A DNA stretch of 64,000 nucleotides from Tausonia pullulans (lineage: Eukaryota > Basidiomycota > Tremellomycetes > Cystofilobasidiales > Mrakiaceae). The DNA lies in NCBI GenBank assembly GCA_951802195.1, contig OX637633.1, forward strand, positions 1 to 64,000, given 5' to 3'. The notes below the pieces were generated by a model. It was not told the DNA's origin. It saw only the letters and a list, made by a program, of their open reading frames with translations, and made no database searches. How positions within the stretch are numbered: the first letter of the stretch is position 1; each line of letters opens with the position of its first letter. Position numbers and translations under genes: made by a program. Shown here piece by piece: positions 1 through 10,867 of this stretch.

Positions 1-215
1 CCGACCCAACCTACCGACCCAACCTACCGACCCAACCTACCGACCCAACCTACCGACCCAACCTACCGACCCAACCTACCGACCCAACCTACCGACCCAA
101 CCTACCGACCCAACCTACCGACCCAACCTACCGACCCAACCTACCGACCCAACCTACCGACCCAACCTACCGACCCAACCTACCGACCCAACCTACCGAC
201 CCAACCTACCGACCT
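1..215. repeat. Perfect 13-bp tandem array at the window edge
   Basis: About 16.5 head-to-tail copies of CGACCCAACCTAC with no variant copy. The + strand is C-rich, so the complementary G-rich strand (unit GGTTGGGTCGGTA) runs 3' toward position 1, the strand polarity expected of a left chromosome end. The array ends abruptly around 211-216 inside the coding frame of the collagen-like gene. It could be a telomere-like or subtelomeric repeat, or an ordinary minisatellite that ended the assembly. The repeat is seen directly; the telomere reading is inference. Confidence 0.9.
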
Positions 216-1382
216 ATCGAGGAAAGATAAGGTAAGCTCGCCAAAGTTGGTGAAGGCCTGATTGTATGCCGCAAAGTCGGGCTCGAGGTCGTAACGGCGC
301 GAGTACCCGATGGCATTGACATTGCACTCGATGTTGCCGAGCCGCTTTTCGCTCTCCGTTTGAAGCGCCTTGACGGCCGAAAGCTGCTCAGTAGTCCAGT
401 CGGCCAGCTTGAGGATTTCAGTGGAGATGGCGAGCGCTGCGCGAAACTCTTCTTGAGCCAGCGAGAGGAGCGGGGTTGTGGTGGATAATGAGGGTGCGAA
501 GCGGCGGTGGTGCAGGACCCCTACAGCCATGCGGTGGCGAGCCCAATCGACCAAAGCGCTAGCGATGGGAATCGACTCGACGGCCTTGCTCCAGTAAGCA
601 TCCAAAGAAGGCAGCACATTGGTGGCATCGAACGGTGGCTGACCTTCCGGACCAGGATCTGCGACCAAAGGACGATGACCGATGCTCTCAGATGCGTCCT
701 TGCCCTGATCACCTGGAGGTCCACCGCTTATGTTGATGACAGGGGTCGAGGTGTACTTGAGAGTGTGGATGTGGACTTCACCACCCGGACCGCCGATGCC
801 TCCATCTCCTCCCCACGCGCCGACTCCGCCAAATGCTCCGGGGAACCAGGTCCAAGAGCCGTCCCTCACGATGGACTCAGGATCCATTGCCGGCTCGAGC
901 GGCCGGGGCGTGCGGGGGAAACCCGTCTCTTGCCAATGGCCAAAGACGCTCTGTCCCCCCTCTCCGCCCATGCCGCCGGTGCCTCCCTTGCCACCCTGGG
1001 CGCTAATGTCGAGACCTTGGATAGACTCAGCGACAATCTTGACAGAGCCCCCCGGCCGACCTTGTTGACCTCGCTCGCCTCGAGTACCGCTGGTGCCTTC
1101 GACGACGCCCGCCCGAGTTGATTGAGCGTTTTTGCCGTGGGAGCCCATATTGCCAACCACACCTTGTTCGCCATCGCTGACAATCTTGCCATTGTTGCCA
1201 GAGTAGGTGGAGGCGACGATGATGAGCTTGCGTCCTCCCAGATCGAATACAAATCCGGGAGCGTGCTGGACCGAACGCGCAAGCAGGACGAGCGGATCGC
1301 CCCCGGGCTCGACCTTCTTCAGCCAAAAGTTGGCGAACGATCCATCGATGGTGATAGCATCCCTTGTAACGACCTGTCCCAT
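180..1382 (-). CDS. Collagen-like glycine-rich protein, 3' end lost in the repeat array
   Basis: From the ATG at 1382 the frame starts MGQVVTRDAITIDG and stays open for about 400 codons. The N-terminal part (residues about 1-60) reads as a beta-rich domain. It is followed by Gly-X-Y-like stretches (GNNGKIV, TRGERGQQGRPGG, GGKGGTGGMGGEGG, GGDGGIGGPGGEVHIH) and an alpha-helical tail rich in Ala, Leu and Glu. Upstream in-frame codons back to 1661 lack a conserved look, so the 1382 start was preferred. The frame crosses into the 13-bp array at about 216 and ends on a chance stop at 180; the last dozen residues are therefore repeat-encoded and the native C-terminus is missing. Similar collagen-like fungal proteins exist, but no function is assigned here. 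Confidence 0.6.
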   Translation of the reverse strand: MGQVVTRDAITIDGSFANFWLKKVEPGGDPLVLLARSVQHAPGFVFDLGGRKLIIVASTYSGNNGKIVSDGEQGVVGNMGSHGKNAQSTRAGVVEGTSGTRGERGQQGRPGGSVKIVAESIQGLDISAQGGKGGTGGMGGEGGQSVFGHWQETGFPRTPRPLEPAMDPESIVRDGSWTWFPGAFGGVGAWGGDGGIGGPGGEVHIHTLKYTSTPVINISGGPPGDQGKDASESIGHRPLVADPGPEGQPPFDATNVLPSLDAYWSKAVESIPIASALVDWARHRMAVGVLHHRRFAPSLSTTTPLLSLAQEEFRAALAISTEILKLADWTTEQLSAVKALQTESEKRLGNIECNVNAIGYSRRYDLEPDFAAYNQAFTNFGELTLSFLDRSVGWVGRLGR

Positions 1383-2753
1383 GGTAGTCTTTGATTTGTC
1401 TGTGGAATAGATGCAACGGAAGGGGGCTGCCGTAAACACCAAGAACGTAAACCTCAAGAACCTGATTGGAGCACCGCTTTGTTTTCGTGGGGACGGTCCC
1501 AAACTGTGGGGGGTTTCAGGGGAATGACGCCATGCCCCAGCTTTTCTGCCCAATCGGGCCATGTCGACCCGCGTCGGACTTGGCATCCTTGGCATCTCTC
1601 CGCATTTCTCCCCAATACAATCCCGTGCGGTTTGCCCCAGATCGTAGGAAAGTTGATGCATCTCGTGATGTAATGAGCCACCTCCTTAAACCGTGGGAAA
1701 GCTGAGTGACCTGTACTTAAAACTTCACTATGCGGTGACTACCCAGTGATAATGGGGAGTGACTTGGCCTGCAGCAATTGCCTGCCCTATGTTATTCAGT
1801 GTACATTGTCGCCTTGTAGAGATGCGTAAGCTTATTGAGCGGACAAAAAGTCATACCCGCAATGAGAAAGGCTTGGCCCAAGGGTCGATGGCAGAGGAGA
1901 TTGGGCGAGGAGGGGAACGTTGGCGATGAAATGTGCTGAGAGTGGTGGCGGGTGATGAAAGGGAACTGAAGTGATGGAGGTGACACGGGCTCGCTTAAGG
2001 GTCTTGGGCAAGTTTGTCGGGTCCAAATGATAGTCAGAGTGCAGAACGAAATCTACGATGAAATGAGCGTTTTATGGACGAGTGGTGAGAACAAGGGAGT
2101 GATGAAAATAAGGAAGTGATGAGAAAGTTTAGAAAGCAAAGAGTGTGGGACAGATGAGGCAACAAAGGGATAAAGGAACGGGAATGCTGATCAAGCAAGG
2201 GAAAGGCTATTGGCGCCGCGTTGGCCAGGCGCAGGGTCGAGGTAGCCAGACCGCTAGATCCTGACAGAGGGGGGAGTCAGCGCACTGGTCTGGATGGCAG
2301 GCAACCCGCCGTCGGTTGATGAGCGGCGTGGGCTGAAAGACGTCCTCTCCTCAATCCACCACTGTCCCTCTCCCATTCACTTTCCACCTCCCAAAATCAA
2401 GCCATGACCTCTTAGGACATTTCGTACGGCTCAACCTGCCGACACAACCCACCGGAGGAGAAGGAGACGGAGAATGAGGAGATCAAGGATCTCGATCCGG
2501 AGTTGCAGGAAGTCGCGTGGGAGGAGGAGGAGGAACAGGAGTGATGGATCGGAAGTGGACGGGTCCAGTGAAGGGAATATTTTCAGAAAAGTTGACTTGA
2601 TGGACTGATATCTGAGCAAGGATTGAGGGACCGAGCGAATACATGAGATCTCGGCGAAACAGAACGGATGATGTACAAGCGATAGATACCCCGAAGGAAG
2701 GAAGGGCTACGTGATGACAGGGGAAAGAATAAGGTTTTTCTCGCAGCCCAAAT
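1383..2753. other. Intergenic stretch with one LTR fossil
   Basis: No convincing gene was found. The stretch holds the promoter side of the collagen-like gene, one copy of the dispersed LTR family (1874-2265, listed separately) and the 3' flank of the nitrate reductase gene. Short open frames here show no recognisable motif. Confidence 0.5.
1874..2265 (-). mobile_element. Solo-LTR-like fossil, copy 1
   Basis: This copy matches the dispersed family in reverse orientation. It has the block GGCTTGGCCCAAGGGTCGA near its left end, the internal block GGGTCCAAATGATAGTCAGA, and the edge GATCCTGACA at 2256-2265. The left edge is diverged and no target duplication is visible. No internal retroelement coding region adjoins it. 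Confidence 0.65.
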
Positions 2754-5700
2754 CTAGAAACCAAATATCGTCGTTCCCTCCTTGAATCCCATCTTGGTGA
2801 GGGCGGGCATGGCTCCATGGGTCTGAAGAGCGCGGCGTCAGAAACGTCTCCTGGCTACAGGGAGAGGGGAATCAAGGAAAACACCCACGATGAGTCCCGG
2901 GGGACCGCACAGGAAGGTACCTACTCCTCCGCCATCGGGAAGGGCGAAGTGTTCGCGCAACATCTCCTCGTCCATCCGACCGACTTTGTCTGGAGGGAGA
3001 AGACGTTTGATCAGGTGTCGTTCAGGTGTGATTGAAGTCGAGACGGAACGTAGTAGGAAACACACAAGGCCATTCCCTCCCCTCCGGCTTCTCGCTCACG
3101 GCCTGCATAAGGTGGAACCTTCCCTTCCCTTCCTTCTCCTGTTTTGCGTACTTCTCGAGTTCGTCGAAGAGAAGGATGTCGTCGAAGCTGTGGTTCGAGT
3201 CGACGAGCGCGATTTGAGTGGGGTCATCCGGGCTTGACAGGATCTTGTGGATGAGCTGCCAGTGGGGTGTGAGACCGGAGCCTCCAGCGACGAGGTTGAT
3301 CTGAGCGTGAGAGAAGTAAGATTGAGTCGTAGGAAGATGCGTAGCAAAGCTGACGAAATGATTCTCACCTTGTCAAAGTGGTACGCCTTTCCCTCGATCG
3401 TGAAGTCGCCGTTTCCTCGGTACTGCGCAAGGGAACAGATACAAAGAAAGAGTAAGCGAGCTTGCTTCTTTTGTCAGGCGCACAAGAGAAAGAGAAAGAG
3501 CCGCGACGAGCCTCGATCTCCCCAGTTGGCCCCTTCACATCGAGCGTCTCTCCGATGTTCATGACGTCCAAGTAGTTGCCCATCGTGCCTTTCCGAAGAT
3601 GAGCGTCAGCAGTCGGTTCGCTCGTAGTCAGAGACGGTGTGCGCCTACCTCCTGGGGCAAACTTCAGTCCGGGGAGGTAAGTCTTCACGATGAGGTCAAA
3701 CGTTCCATCGTCTTCCTCGTCCAAGACTGGTCTGGAAGGCGCGCAAGACGTCAAGGGATCAGCATTTTGTTAGTGTAGGATGAAGATGATAGGGGACAGA
3801 CCGCGTAGGCGTATAACTTCGTAAAACGGAGCCGTCTTTGAAGTGGAGAGCGCACTGAATGTGTTTCTGCGAAAGACAGATTCAGCAAAACGCCACCAGA
3901 TATGACATACACGTAGAACTCACTCCGACTGGCAAGCCGAGCTTCGGCTTCCCGTTCGCTCCCTCGGGAAGAGAGAACGTGTAGAGTCGAGTGTCTTTGT
4001 TGATGTCGGTTTTCTTCTGCAGTCTGAAAAGCGAAGGAAAGGAGCGTTTAGTGGATAGATCGAGCGAGATTTCGAATGATCCGACCTCGTTCGCCTGGCT
4101 CCTGTCGAAAGGAATCAGGAGATCGAGATGGCAAGTACGCAGACTCACTGAGCAGGGGTGAACTCGAACGGGTTAACGGCATACTTTGCGCGCGCTTCCT
4201 TCTCCTTCTTCTCATCCTCGGCGGCGCGCTTCGAGTCTTCTTCGAGAGCTTTGACACCTTTATCGCCCAGTCGACCGATGAGTACCTTATCTCTGCGGTG
4301 GAAAGGGTGAGGAGTCAGCTTAGTGGATAACGATGAGTTCGAGAGAGCAGGACACATGCCTCTGAGCATTTGCGTAGCCGTCGTGGATCGAGGAGTCTAA
4401 ACGAAGAGACCCAGTGAACTTTGAAGGAAGGAAACGAAGGTTCTCAAACAAAGCTCACAGATGGTCGATGCTCCTGCGGATGCTTTTCCAGCGTACGCTG
4501 AAGCGAGAATGTATCTCAGCATGAGAAAAACGGATCGACACTTGGAAGCGAAGGCGTACCCAAGATAGCATGAGCGCCTCCGGGATGCCCTAGCAAGAAA
4601 GTCATCGATCAGCATCCGCTTCGGGTGAGGCTCAGGTCAGAGCGGCACTTACATTCGAGGACGGAGGTGACATCGTAGACGTTATCTGGGAGGGTCAACG
4701 GGTAAGATCAGTCCCACATCTGACGAGGCGCCGATCTTTTGAACTCACTGTTCAGAACAAGCCAAGCGTCATCCTGACCGACGAGCAAGTAAGTAAGAAC
4801 TCTCTTTGTAGCCAATCGAGCGAAAATTGTGGGCTCACCGATTTGTTGTGCTTCGCGACCTCCCCTAGAGTGAACTCCTTTCCGGTGCCCGCAGCAACCG
4901 CCGCCTGCTTGACCGTCTCCTCCAAGTTGGGTTTCATCCATCCGCCCTCCTTCGCGCCGGGGGCGACGGGGTGAATGAAGTGTAGAGATGGCTCGTGTGT
5001 TTCGGGATTGGAAGCGAGATTCGCCTTGAGACGGTACTGAGAGTTGTCTATGAGAAGAACGTGATTGAGAGCAGTCAGTACATGGAACTAACAGACATGG
5101 AAAGTGGAGACGCACTCATCATGCCCATCTGGTATCAAAGAGAGGAGCTTTAGAAGGTCGACATGCTCAGCAGTAAGTGGAGACACTCACTAGATTCCAA
5201 GTGATCTGCTCTGGCTGAGTGTTCTTCTCTGGATCCCACGCCCGCACGCGGATCTCGCTCGCATTTGACAGCGCCGAAAGCTTGACGTCGCACGACCTGG
5301 AGCCAGATAGAGGTCAGATCACTCCGAACTGGTAAATGCGGGTCTATTCACCAATGACACCAAGACCAAACCCGGTTTCCATGTCGGATCGGGGAGTCTG
5401 AGAACTTGCGGAAACAATACTGCCAGTTCTGACCTCCGTCAAGCGTTATCTCGACCTTCTGGACCATCTTTCCACCCCCGGTGTAGGCAAATCCCTCAAT
5501 CTTGTAGGTCTCGTCGAGTCCTTTCTTGCCGACCAGTGAGATGTATTCATCGTGAGCCGGCATCGCGATGATGCTCTGCAGCTGTAAGACAGACGGCAAG
5601 GGGAGTTCAGCCGACGAGTAGAAAGGAAGAGAAAGAGACATCACCAAGAAAACAGGAGACGTACGACTTGTTCATTACAGGCTGTGTCCGGATGATGAAA

Positions 5701-8282
5701 GAACGCCTTGCCAATGGGGGTGTTCCTGAGACAGACCAAGATAGACCCACGTCAGTGATTTGTTGGGAGCCTGCGGTGTTTGATGATTGACTTGTCGGTG
5801 ACGACTGTTGGTCGAAGAGGTCGGATGCATCAATTAGATTCTCGAACTAAGCTAGAATGGGCAACGCACAGGAAGGAATGACGCGGTTATCCCAAATGTG
5901 GTAATGGCTTCGATTGGGTTCACGAGAAACCCATATCTAGATAATCTGTGGTCAGAAAGCAGGCCCCACGAACGTTTCAAACGGGGAACTGCTCACTCTC
6001 TTCAGCCATTTGACGTTTCGGCCTGCAAAGGAACAGGTCAGAAGGAGTGCTTTCTAAGCAAGCTTCAAAAACGCACCTCCAACGTAGCCCGGGATGATCG
6101 AGCGTAGAGGGTATCCATGGTCCGGATGAAGCTCATTTCCGTTGATGGCGTAGGCGAGAAGGACGTCGTTGGTCGTATCCATAGCGTAAGCCAGAGGAAT
6201 CGAAGTCGCGTAGGCTCCTTCGGAGGGAGAGTCGGCACCTGGCTCAGCGCAAAATATGAGTTTCGACACATAAGGCGATTCGGAGTTGTTCCGAGAAGCG
6301 GCGCACCCTCGTAATTCAGAAAGAATCGCTCTGTCATGGTCGCTCTCGGTTCCTCGACTCCGCAAGCGAGGAGTAAATCGCGAACAAGAACCCCCTGATC
6401 AAGACCCATCGAAGCATCAGACAGATGTAAAGCACGAATGAGACAGATGAAAAAAAAAAAGGATGGACCTTCCACCTGCACGTGGAAACTCCTGCCGCGC
6501 CCCAGCTGAAGCCGGCTGATTTCTGGTGAGGGACGAGAATGGCGATTTCATTAACAGTGAGGAGAGTTGGAGATACGCGATCATCGGATTTGCTCACCTT
6601 GACCATGTTGACCTCTCCTCGGCGGTTACCTGAGCGGTTGAAAACGCAATCATCAGCTGACGAGCGGATGGATAGAAAGAGAAGAACGAACCATCGCACG
6701 CGATAGTGACCAACAGTTCAGTTGGAGAGAACTTCTTGACTAGGTCATCCATCGAGAAGGACTGCTCGTTGCCATTCACGTCTCCCACTGTGAGTCGATG
6801 AGTTTCGAACTGAAGGACAGGAACGGCTGCGTGATTTCGAACGTAGTGGTCTTAAAGAGAGAGTTGAGATCAGAGATAAGGACGCGCGGCATACTACAAA
6901 GTCGAAGGAGGGGACATACATTTGATGGGGGTGACGAGGCCCGCTTCGAAGAGGTCGGTCATGATCGGCTCGGCGTTGAGCGGATGCTTTCCCGTGAGGC
7001 GAAGAAGTTTGTTGCTTCGAGGAACCCAGGAATCAGGAGTGAATCTAGGTAGGAAGTGAGAGTGTCAGAATGAGAATCATCTCAGGGAGGCTTTCGACTG
7101 TAAAAGACGAACTGATCATCAACTTGAATCGCGATCGAGACTTGATCATCGTCGGGAGGAGGAAGAGGAGTACCGTCATGGTTCTTGAGCTCTGTTCAAA
7201 AACACCTGTGGTCAGGAAAGGGGCCGTCTAAGAGCGTAAGAAAACTCGCCCTCCAGATGCTTGCTCTCGGCCACGATCCCCTCGAAGAAAAGCCTTTCCA
7301 CCTCCGTCATCTCTGGTTTCTTCGGCTCGTCGTCCTCTTCTTCGGTGCTTCCGCTCGAATCCTCCTCCCTCTCTCCCGTCTCGGCCTTCTCTCCGTCCCT
7401 GTGATCTTCCGTCTCTCCCTTTCCGTCTACCTTTCCTCGCTCTTCGCTCCCTCCTTCTCCACCCGGCTTTGAAGCCGCATCCTCTCGTTTCGTCTGTCCC
7501 AGCGCATTTGAGTCCGGCTGGATCTTCTCGCTCGGTTCGCGTTTCTCCTCGTCGTGCGACTTGGGTTTGGATTCGTCTTCCGCAGAGTCGCCCTTTCCTC
7601 CGTTGCCTTTCGTCTTCGAGTCGGAGGAGGAGCTGGCGTCCTTCCGCTTGGAGCTGGCTTCTTGCTGGCTCTTCTTCTTTTCCTCGTCCTTGCGTTGCTG
7701 CTCGGCCTTCCCGGGCCAGTTTTGCTCTTTGATCGCTGTTGGCCAAAAGGCACCATACCGTGCGATCATTACACTCGGTTCATTTCCCTCGAGTCGAAAA
7801 CCAGCTCACCGCTCTCTGTGACGGGCAAAACGAAACGGGCTTGGTCGTGAACCTTTCACATCGCACAGGGGGACGCATCAGCCTCTTTGACACATAGAAC
7901 ACTGAGGGTTTGGAAAGATGCTCACTCTCGGATGTTCCAATTCCAAGTCTGGGATCGCGTTCTTAACATCTCTGACCGACATCACGACTTTAAATAAGGA
8001 CCAATGGCGCGCGAGGTGATCACCCCGGGATCAGCCGTCGAACGGCCTACCGAGTCCGGCTGCGAGAGACTCAAAACGTTTGTGCTCACGTGTATCATCC
8101 TCGAAAAGTTTCTTCAGACCTTTCTCGACTCCGTCGCGATCACCCTCTTTGTACCGCTTCTCCAAGCTCTCCATTTCCTTCTTTTCGACCCTTCCGACTT
8201 CCTTCAACCTCCTCTGCCACTCGTCCTCATCCTCCTCATTTCGGGTCGTGTGCTGTGGCGTGGCGTCCGCGTAGCCAGCCAT
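2754..8282 (-). CDS. niaD: Assimilatory nitrate reductase (NAD(P)H)
   Basis: Reduces nitrate to nitrite in the cytosol, using molybdopterin, heme and FAD. The intron-rich gene reads through all family domains in order: an N-terminal segment (VHDQARFVLPVTES), a Lys/Glu-rich linker, the Moco domain (FTPDSWVPR, LTGKHPLNAEPIM, then IACDG-NRRGEVN with the Moco Cys), and the dimerisation domain (IEGFAYTGGG, EITLDGGQNWQ). The cytochrome b5 domain follows with the heme motif HPGG near 4600, then the FAD domain with RSYTPTR near 3800 and the NAD(P)H domain with CGPPG near 2900. It ends at MGFKEGTTIFGF. The ATG at 8282 was chosen because a TATA-like CTATAAAG lies about 90 bp upstream; an in-frame ATG at 8438 is possible. 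One intron near 7210-7260 seems to use a GC donor. No nitrite reductase or nitrate transporter lies beside it. Confidence 0.92.
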
Positions 8283-8469
8283 TCGACCGGAGCCGTCTTC
8301 TCGCGCGTGACCAGGAGCGTGTCTTCCGCCGGCGCATTCGGCATCCAGATCGACACGAGCTGAAGCTTTATAGTTTGACAGGTGGGAGAGTTGAGGCTTG
8401 TGTGGTTTGGACCACGGGGGGAGGAAGGAGGATGGCATGGTGGTTGGGGGAGAAAGAATAGAATCGCAA

Positions 8470-9610
8470 CCAGGACGTGCCGGACTGCCACGTCATGCCG
8501 AGGAGACCCCACCCGGCCGGGTCGGCATCGAGAACGTCCCGCTCGATCGTCTTTACCCGGTCATACTTCGGATTGACGAAGATCCATCCGCAATGGCTGT
8601 AGAAGAGTCCTCTCGAAGCCAAGTATGGGTCCTGAACCGGATCATCCGTGAATCTGTCGAATTCCCACAGGCGATGTTAGATCGGGGGGACCAAAAGAAG
8701 AGGAAGTGGACTTGCCTGTGATGAAGACGATGCCTCAAGACCCCCCGCCGGATGGAACCTTGGAAGCCGAGGCATCCTATGATGGCGAACACGGTACGAA
8801 GGGGTGTGGAGGCCGTGAAGGCTTTGTGAGACCACAGTCGATGATAGCCGAGGGTGATCTGGATGGCCGAGGGGACGCCCGCGCGCTTGTCAGTCAGATT
8901 TCGATCTTTCGCGAAGCAGAATAGCGCAGGAGGACTCACTCCGAGGCTCCATGAGGGGATAATATGAAGTATACAGCGAAGGTGTGTATAGAGAGGAAGT
9001 GGATGGAACTGACGGCGAGCTGCCATGTTGCGAACCAAAGGTCGACGGTCTTCCAACTCAGATCGCTCCATCGCGCCCAGTTCACGATCCCGTGTAAGGC
9101 GAAGACGTGAAAGGACGTGAAGAAAATACCGTTGCCTGGGTTTCCATCATCGAGGAAGTGTCAGCGCGACGAGAGCGAATAACATATCGATCCGACGCGT
9201 GCGAGGGGTCGGCCACGTCTTGGCAACTGGGAATAGGCACCTACTCCACCAGATCTGTGATTTGGCAGATATTGGAGGAGGAAAGGGCAAAGATGGCATC
9301 GAGGGAGAAGGATCCTCTGCGTCAGCTAAATCCCCTGCACGAAGAAGCCGCCCCTTCCTCCTCCCTTCTTCATCTTCCTCCTCCTCTCCCCCACCTTCCG
9401 CATCGACCAGCTCAACGACGACGACGACGTCAAGAAAGAAATCCTCTGCCGCCGCGAATCCGGGCAGCAGCAGCGGCGTGAAGCCTCTGCCGGCCGGACG
9501 CGTCCGACGACCAACGAAGAAGAAGCCTTCGTCCCACGCCGCATGGGAAATGGGTGACCCGGGGAAGTTCCTGAGAGTTGGGGGTTGTGGAATGATTTTC
9601 GATCCATGAG
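8470..9610 (-). pseudogene. OLE1: Remnant of a stearoyl-CoA delta-9 desaturase
   Basis: Recognisable desaturase segments occur in order: GNGIFFTSFHVFALHGIVNW (about 9130-9070), ITLGYHRLWSHKAF with the first histidine box (about 8860), LRHRLHHR-FTDDPVQDPY with the second box (8740-8650), and GLFYSHCGWIFV (about 8600). The match fades after DVLDADP at about 8520. The third histidine box and the C-terminal cytochrome b5 domain are absent, because the nitrate reductase promoter begins there. The family usually has Trp-Trp just before the second box; here two Arg codons stand in that place. The 5' exons do not resolve. I read it as a truncated, probably dead, copy of an ER membrane enzyme. Confidence 0.7.
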
Positions 9611-9689
9611 GTGGATGATCGTCCCTTGTCAGCAACATTCTCACAACACAACCACGTCCAAGATCTGGGGGGAAGGTGGGGAAGTCCAT

Positions 9690-9935
9690 TCCTCACACCT
9701 CCCTTGTTCTTACCCCTGGTCCATAAACGCTCAGTTCATTGTAGATGTTGTTCTGCACTCTGACTATCATTTGGACTCAACAAACCTGCCCAAGACCTTG
9801 AAACGAGCCTGTGTCTCCCCCATCCTCTGCAGTTTTTCACTGTATCAACCGCCTCCGCTCTCAGTCCACTCAGTCACCAACGCTTCCCTCCTCATTCATC
9901 CTCATTTGCCCTTGATCCTTGGGCCATTCCTAACA
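9690..9935 (+). mobile_element. Solo-LTR-like fossil, copy 2a (partial)
   Basis: Sense-orientation 3' portion of the LTR family, with CCATAAACGCTCAGTTCATT, GACTATCATTTGGACTCAAC and the right edge ATTCCTAACA at about 9935. The 5' part is missing. It abuts an oppositely oriented partial copy, so the locus is a composite. Confidence 0.7.
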
Positions 9936-9944
9936 TTAAGAGTA

Positions 9945-10111
9945 AGAAAACAAAGAGGGTGCGATAGTGTGGCTGAAGAGAGGCGGTAAATGTGGAAGCC
10001 GAGCAACAAAGGGCGATGCTACACAGACGCGGAGCCGAGGTGGCAGGTCCGCGAGAGTCTGACAGCCACATAGGCGCGAAGCCTATGTGGTGAACCCGTA
10101 AGATCCTGAGA
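9945..10111 (-). mobile_element. Solo-LTR-like fossil, copy 2b (partial)
   Basis: Reverse-orientation partial copy that includes the foldback ACATAGGCGCGAAGCCTATGT and the edge GTAAGATCCTGA. It ends only six bases before the complement of the ACR2 stop codon, so the insertion sits in that gene's 3' untranslated region. Confidence 0.7.
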
Positions 10112-10117
10112 GATTTA

Positions 10118-10867
10118 TTAAAGCCGCACCACCGCCTCCTCGCTCTCGCCGTATTTCGCGACCCACGCCTTGATCCCGCCCGTCAACACCAGCGCCTGGG
10201 TCGCTGTCTTCTTGCTTTTGTTCAAGGCGTCTTGGTACCATCCTTGAGTGCCGGGCGAACCAGCGCGCGCAATGGAAGGAAATTCGGGGCTAGTCAAGCT
10301 CTTCTGTCGGAAGGCCGTGAGGGGGTAAGTTGGAGGACGTACCTGCGCACCGAGGGCCGCGACCGTTCGACGAAGAACAGTGAAAGACGACTTTGGAGTA
10401 CCTGAGCACACAATGCCGATAGTGTCGGAGTGTTAAGTGAGCAGTTTCGACCCTGGCGGTTTGGTAGGAAATAAGGCAGGGTCAACACAAACCTTGAGAG
10501 CAAAGGCAGCAGCACCGGAATCGTTGCGTGGAACGTCTGCGCCGGGAGGTTGATGGCGCCCTTGATTAGGAAATTCACCGATGCCTGTCGAGCCAAGGAC
10601 AGAGAGCGTTAGCTGGGTCCCATGTCGATGGAAGGCGGGTGGCCATGGATGATTCCAGTACGAGAGTCTGGGACGGACCTCAATGTCCGCCCGCCTCACG
10701 TCTACAACAAGTACCAATTCCTGCCCTTTCTCCTGCAAAGCAGCGTGCAGCTCCTCGACCGAGATGCCCTGCGGAGTTGCTTTAGGGCTGGGCAAGTGCG
10801 CGAACCAGGAAGGCGGGTTGGGAGCGTCATCGAGCGTCGCTTGTGCTGCTGGGGCTGAGGAAGACAT
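10118..10867 (-). CDS. ACR2: Arsenate reductase, Acr2/Cdc25-type rhodanese fold
   Basis: Four exons give a protein of about 155 residues: MSSSAPAAQ..., VLVVDVRRADIE, IKGAINLPAQTF, YSKVVFHCSSSNGRGPRCAG, GWYQDALNK and a C-terminal LTGGIKAWVAKYG. The HCSSSNGR stretch is the HCX5R catalytic loop of the Acr2p/Cdc25 branch of the rhodanese superfamily, which reduces arsenate to arsenite with glutathione/glutaredoxin. Length suits the family (yeast Acr2p is about 130 residues). Splices were phase-checked, for example LSR/YSK and AG/GW. It faces the ACR3 pump across a shared promoter, as in Saccharomyces. A long open frame upstream (to 11203) has no start context or conservation and was not used. A generic single-domain rhodanese remains possible, but the gene context argues for arsenate reductase. 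Confidence 0.85.

Noticed and set aside
1-215. CRISPR array
   Set aside because: The 13-bp units are contiguous with no spacers, and the genome is eukaryotic.
507-1121. 204-codon open frame on + opposite the collagen-like gene
   Set aside because: Shadow of the glycine-rich frame: GGN codons on one strand leave the other strand free of stops. No motif and no start context.
7228-7746. 172-codon second frame over the nitrate reductase linker
   Set aside because: Low-complexity purine-rich DNA leaves two frames open; only the other one joins in phase to the conserved flanking exons.
9690-10111. Foldback DNA transposon (MITE) made by two opposite LTR copies
   Set aside because: The two halves are non-equivalent parts of the same 350-bp element, and the single copy at 13.8 kb has LTR-type ends with a 5-bp duplication.
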